Shown here: piece by piece, positions 8,147-10,000 of the stretch | Numbering within the stretch: the stretch's first letter is position 1 | Layout: the number at the start of each line of letters is the position of its first letter | Made by a program: the position numbers and the translations under genes | Assembly (NCBI GenBank): GCA_902459845.2 | Contig: CABPSV020000064.1 | Span: 15,534-25,533 of the forward strand | DNA from: Hepatocystis sp. ex Piliocolobus tephrosceles | Lineage: Eukaryota; Apicomplexa; Aconoidasida; Haemosporida; Plasmodiidae | DNA: 10,000 nucleotides | Direction: 5' to 3' | The notes under the pieces: generated by a model | Told to the model about the DNA's origin: nothing | Seen by the model: only the letters and a program-made list of their open reading frames with translations | The model's database searches: none

Positions 8147-10000
8147 TATTGTTTCTGTAATTTTTTTATTAAATTCACTATCGATTAGAGTTAATGGTTC
8201 TGTTACATATACTACTCCAATTAAAGAATAAGATGTTTCTCCACCAACAGAAGAAATAGGCATGATATATATTTTGTTTTGATCGTACATATTTTCCTCT
8301 GTGTATTGTTCATCCGATATTTCTTTTTTTTGTTTTTCAATAATGGAAGAGGTATTATTATTATTATGAATTGTAGTGGTAGGGATAATGGTAATGTCGG
8401 TTGTTCTATTATCATCATATTTATCAGACATAACATATTTTTTTATATTTTCCTTTTTTTTCGTTAATAAATTTGTTTTATCAGTATAAGTAGAATATGT
8501 TGAATTTAATATTTCACTTTTTATATCATTGTTTGATTCATTTTTAACTACAACTTTATTAAAATTATTTTTTAATTTATTAATAGGGTGAGTAACATCC
8601 TTTTCTTTATTTAAACTTATATGTTCATTATTTGAATGCAAATGATTGTTGTCAATAATTTCGTTACATTTACTGCTACTGATGTTATTATTGCTACTGT
8701 TTATGCTATTGTTACTTGTGTTATACATATTATCTTTGGTAAATGTAACATTTTCAACATTCACATTAGTGTTATTTTTATCATTTGAGTTTTCCAAATT
8801 TAATTCATCAGAGATATAATTATAATCTTTAATAACATCAGGTTGTATATTACAGTTCTTACTATCCGAGTTAATAGTTTCATTTTCCACTTCCTTTTTC
8901 ATCATCTTTTCTTCTTCCTTTTCTCCTTCTTTTTCTCCTCCCTTTCCTTCTCGCTTTTCTCCCCCCCTTTCTTCTCCCTTTTCTCCTTCCTTTTCTTTAT
9001 TATTTTGTTTATTTTCATCTAATTTTAATTGTTCATAAATACATTTTAATTTCATTTTTTGTATTCCATCGAATATACAACTTTTATGTGTAACATAAAT
9101 TAGTTTATATTCTTTTAAACAATTTAATTTATGACTTTCTAATAAATAAATAAAATGATTTGGTATTTTTATTTGTTTCGATTTGTTATTATCATCTGAA
9201 TCATTATCAGAATTATTTTTCATATTATTCATTAATATTTGTTGTTCTTTTATTATATTATTACTACTATATATATTATAAATATATTTTTCTTCAATCA
9301 TTTTTAAAAAAGCATGTTCAAACATTTTTTTAACCATACGTTTATTATTCTTGTTACCACTAACATTATTCTTGTTACTACCTACTGTGTTAGTAATGTT
9401 ATTGTCATTATTGTCACATATACTCGTATTAAAATCTGTATCAATATGTGTAGTATTATTTTTGTTACTATCAAGAGAAAATATTTTTTTATCAAAATTT
9501 TGAAGTTTTAAATTTTGTATTGTAGTTATAAATTTTGCATTTTTTTCTTCTTCCATAAAATAAATAGAACTCATATCATTTCTATCCTTTTGTATTTTTT
9601 TTAATGTTAAATCCATTTTTTTATTAGGTATACAATATTTTAAGATACCACTACAAATTGGACATTTTATATCATTCGTTTTTAACAAATTTGTATCAAC
9701 ATACTTTTGTTTTTCTTCATTTTCTTTAATTATACTAGTAAAAATAAAAAAAAGAATACATTTTTTACATACAGAATAACCACAATTATTGTAACAAACA
9801 ATAATATAAGATTCTTTTAATGTATAATTACATAATTTACATAAAAATTCGTTTGGTATATTTATTTTTTGCTTTTCTTCAACATCATTAATTATTATTT
9901 CTTTTTTTGCTTTATGTGTTATATCACTTATTATATTTTTTTTTTTAACATCTCTATGTACAACTATTTTCATTCCATTATATATTTTATCATATCCATT
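7220..10000 (-). CDS. RBBP6/Mpe1-like RING-finger protein, 5' end beyond the window
   Basis: The frame is open to the right edge: nine in-frame codons precede the ATG at 9973, so that Met is probably internal and 926 residues are visible. Counting from that Met, a C4C4 RING lies at 45-107: C45-x2-C48-x11-C60-x3-C64-x4-C69-x2-C72-x31-C104-x2-C107. The lead-in IPNEFLCKLC, the CGYSVCKKCI segment and the following CIPNKKMDLTLKKI all parallel the RBBP6/Mpe1 RING region. YDKIYNGMKIVVHRDV at the edge resembles the end of a DWNN ubiquitin-like domain. The rest alternates low-complexity stretches (Asn-rich 182-210 and 390-450, Glu/Lys/Gly 322-363, Asn13 at 610-622) with ordered-looking blocks near 211-315, 565-600, 625-725 and 825-917. 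RBBP6/Mpe1 proteins act in nuclear pre-mRNA cleavage/polyadenylation and can have E3 ubiquitin-ligase activity. RING identity is solid; the RBBP6 assignment is a motif-based inference. Confidence 0.7.
7691..7732. repeat. 24-bp tandem duplication inside the RING-protein gene
   Basis: The 18-mer AATGACAGATGTAGTAGT occurs at 7691-7708 and again at 7715-7732. The 24-bp period keeps the frame and yields TTTSVI twice (residues 748-761), in a Ser/Thr-rich linker. Confidence 0.85.
8108..8146. repeat. (ATT)13 trinucleotide repeat encoding Asn13
   Basis: Thirteen perfect ATT units on the plus strand give AAT codons on the coding strand, that is Asn610-622 of the RING-finger protein. The run separates two ordered-looking blocks. 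Asparagine runs of this kind are common in Plasmodium proteins and vary in length between isolates. Confidence 0.9.
8885..9010. repeat. Polypurine/polypyrimidine tract encoding a Glu/Lys/Gly-rich segment
   Basis: The coding strand is almost entirely purine for about 120 bp and contains a C8 run on the plus strand near 8964. It encodes imperfect GEK/EKEG repeats (about residues 322-363) of the RING-finger protein. G+C content is well above the rest of the window. Confidence 0.75.

Noticed and set aside
8001..8467. Plus-strand frames with poly-Leu and a minus-strand 71-codon frame
   Set aside because: They are shadows of the RING-protein gene; the Leu run is the antisense reading of the Asn13 repeat.
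9971..9973. ATG at 9973 as the true start of the RING protein
   Set aside because: Nine further in-frame sense codons lead to the window edge and resemble the end of a DWNN domain, so the start is more likely outside. It cannot be excluded.

Overview
The window is extremely AT-rich nuclear DNA with long A/T homopolymers, (TA)n tracts, asparagine-rich proteins and short introns bounded by GTAAGT and poly-pyrimidine-AG. This points to a Plasmodium (malaria parasite) chromosome, probably a non-falciparum species. The species cannot be fixed from the sequence alone.

Three protein-coding genes are supported, all on the minus strand and so read from right to left. (1) 7220 to the right edge: a partial, low-complexity-rich protein with a C4C4 RING-type zinc finger. 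The flanking sequence resembles RBBP6/Mpe1, the RING subunit of the mRNA 3'-end cleavage and polyadenylation machinery. Its reading frame stays open to the window edge, so its N-terminus lies outside. (2) 3755-5428 and (3) 959-2651: two tandem paralogues, each with two exons and about 480 residues. The predicted topology is 11 membrane helices with a long hydrophilic loop between helices 6 and 7, and several motifs fit the equilibrative nucleoside transporter (ENT/SLC29) family. Both genes share an intron at the same codon position and phase, and a second exon of identical length (425 bp). The pair therefore arose by duplication of an already spliced gene.

The rest is non-coding. Positions 1-958 lie downstream of the left ENT gene and begin with an 11-bp minisatellite. 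Positions 2652-3754 separate the two ENT genes and carry a 42-bp direct duplication just upstream of the left gene's start, plus a TA-rich minisatellite. Positions 5429-7219 separate the right ENT gene from the RING gene and hold homopolymers and microsatellites. No tRNA, rRNA, CRISPR array or transposon was recognised.

Functionally, the ENT pair would move nucleosides, nucleobases or related small molecules across a parasite membrane. Plasmodium cannot make purines de novo and must import them. The RING protein would act in nuclear mRNA 3' processing or as a ubiquitin ligase. Nothing in the sequence links the RING gene functionally to the transporters.
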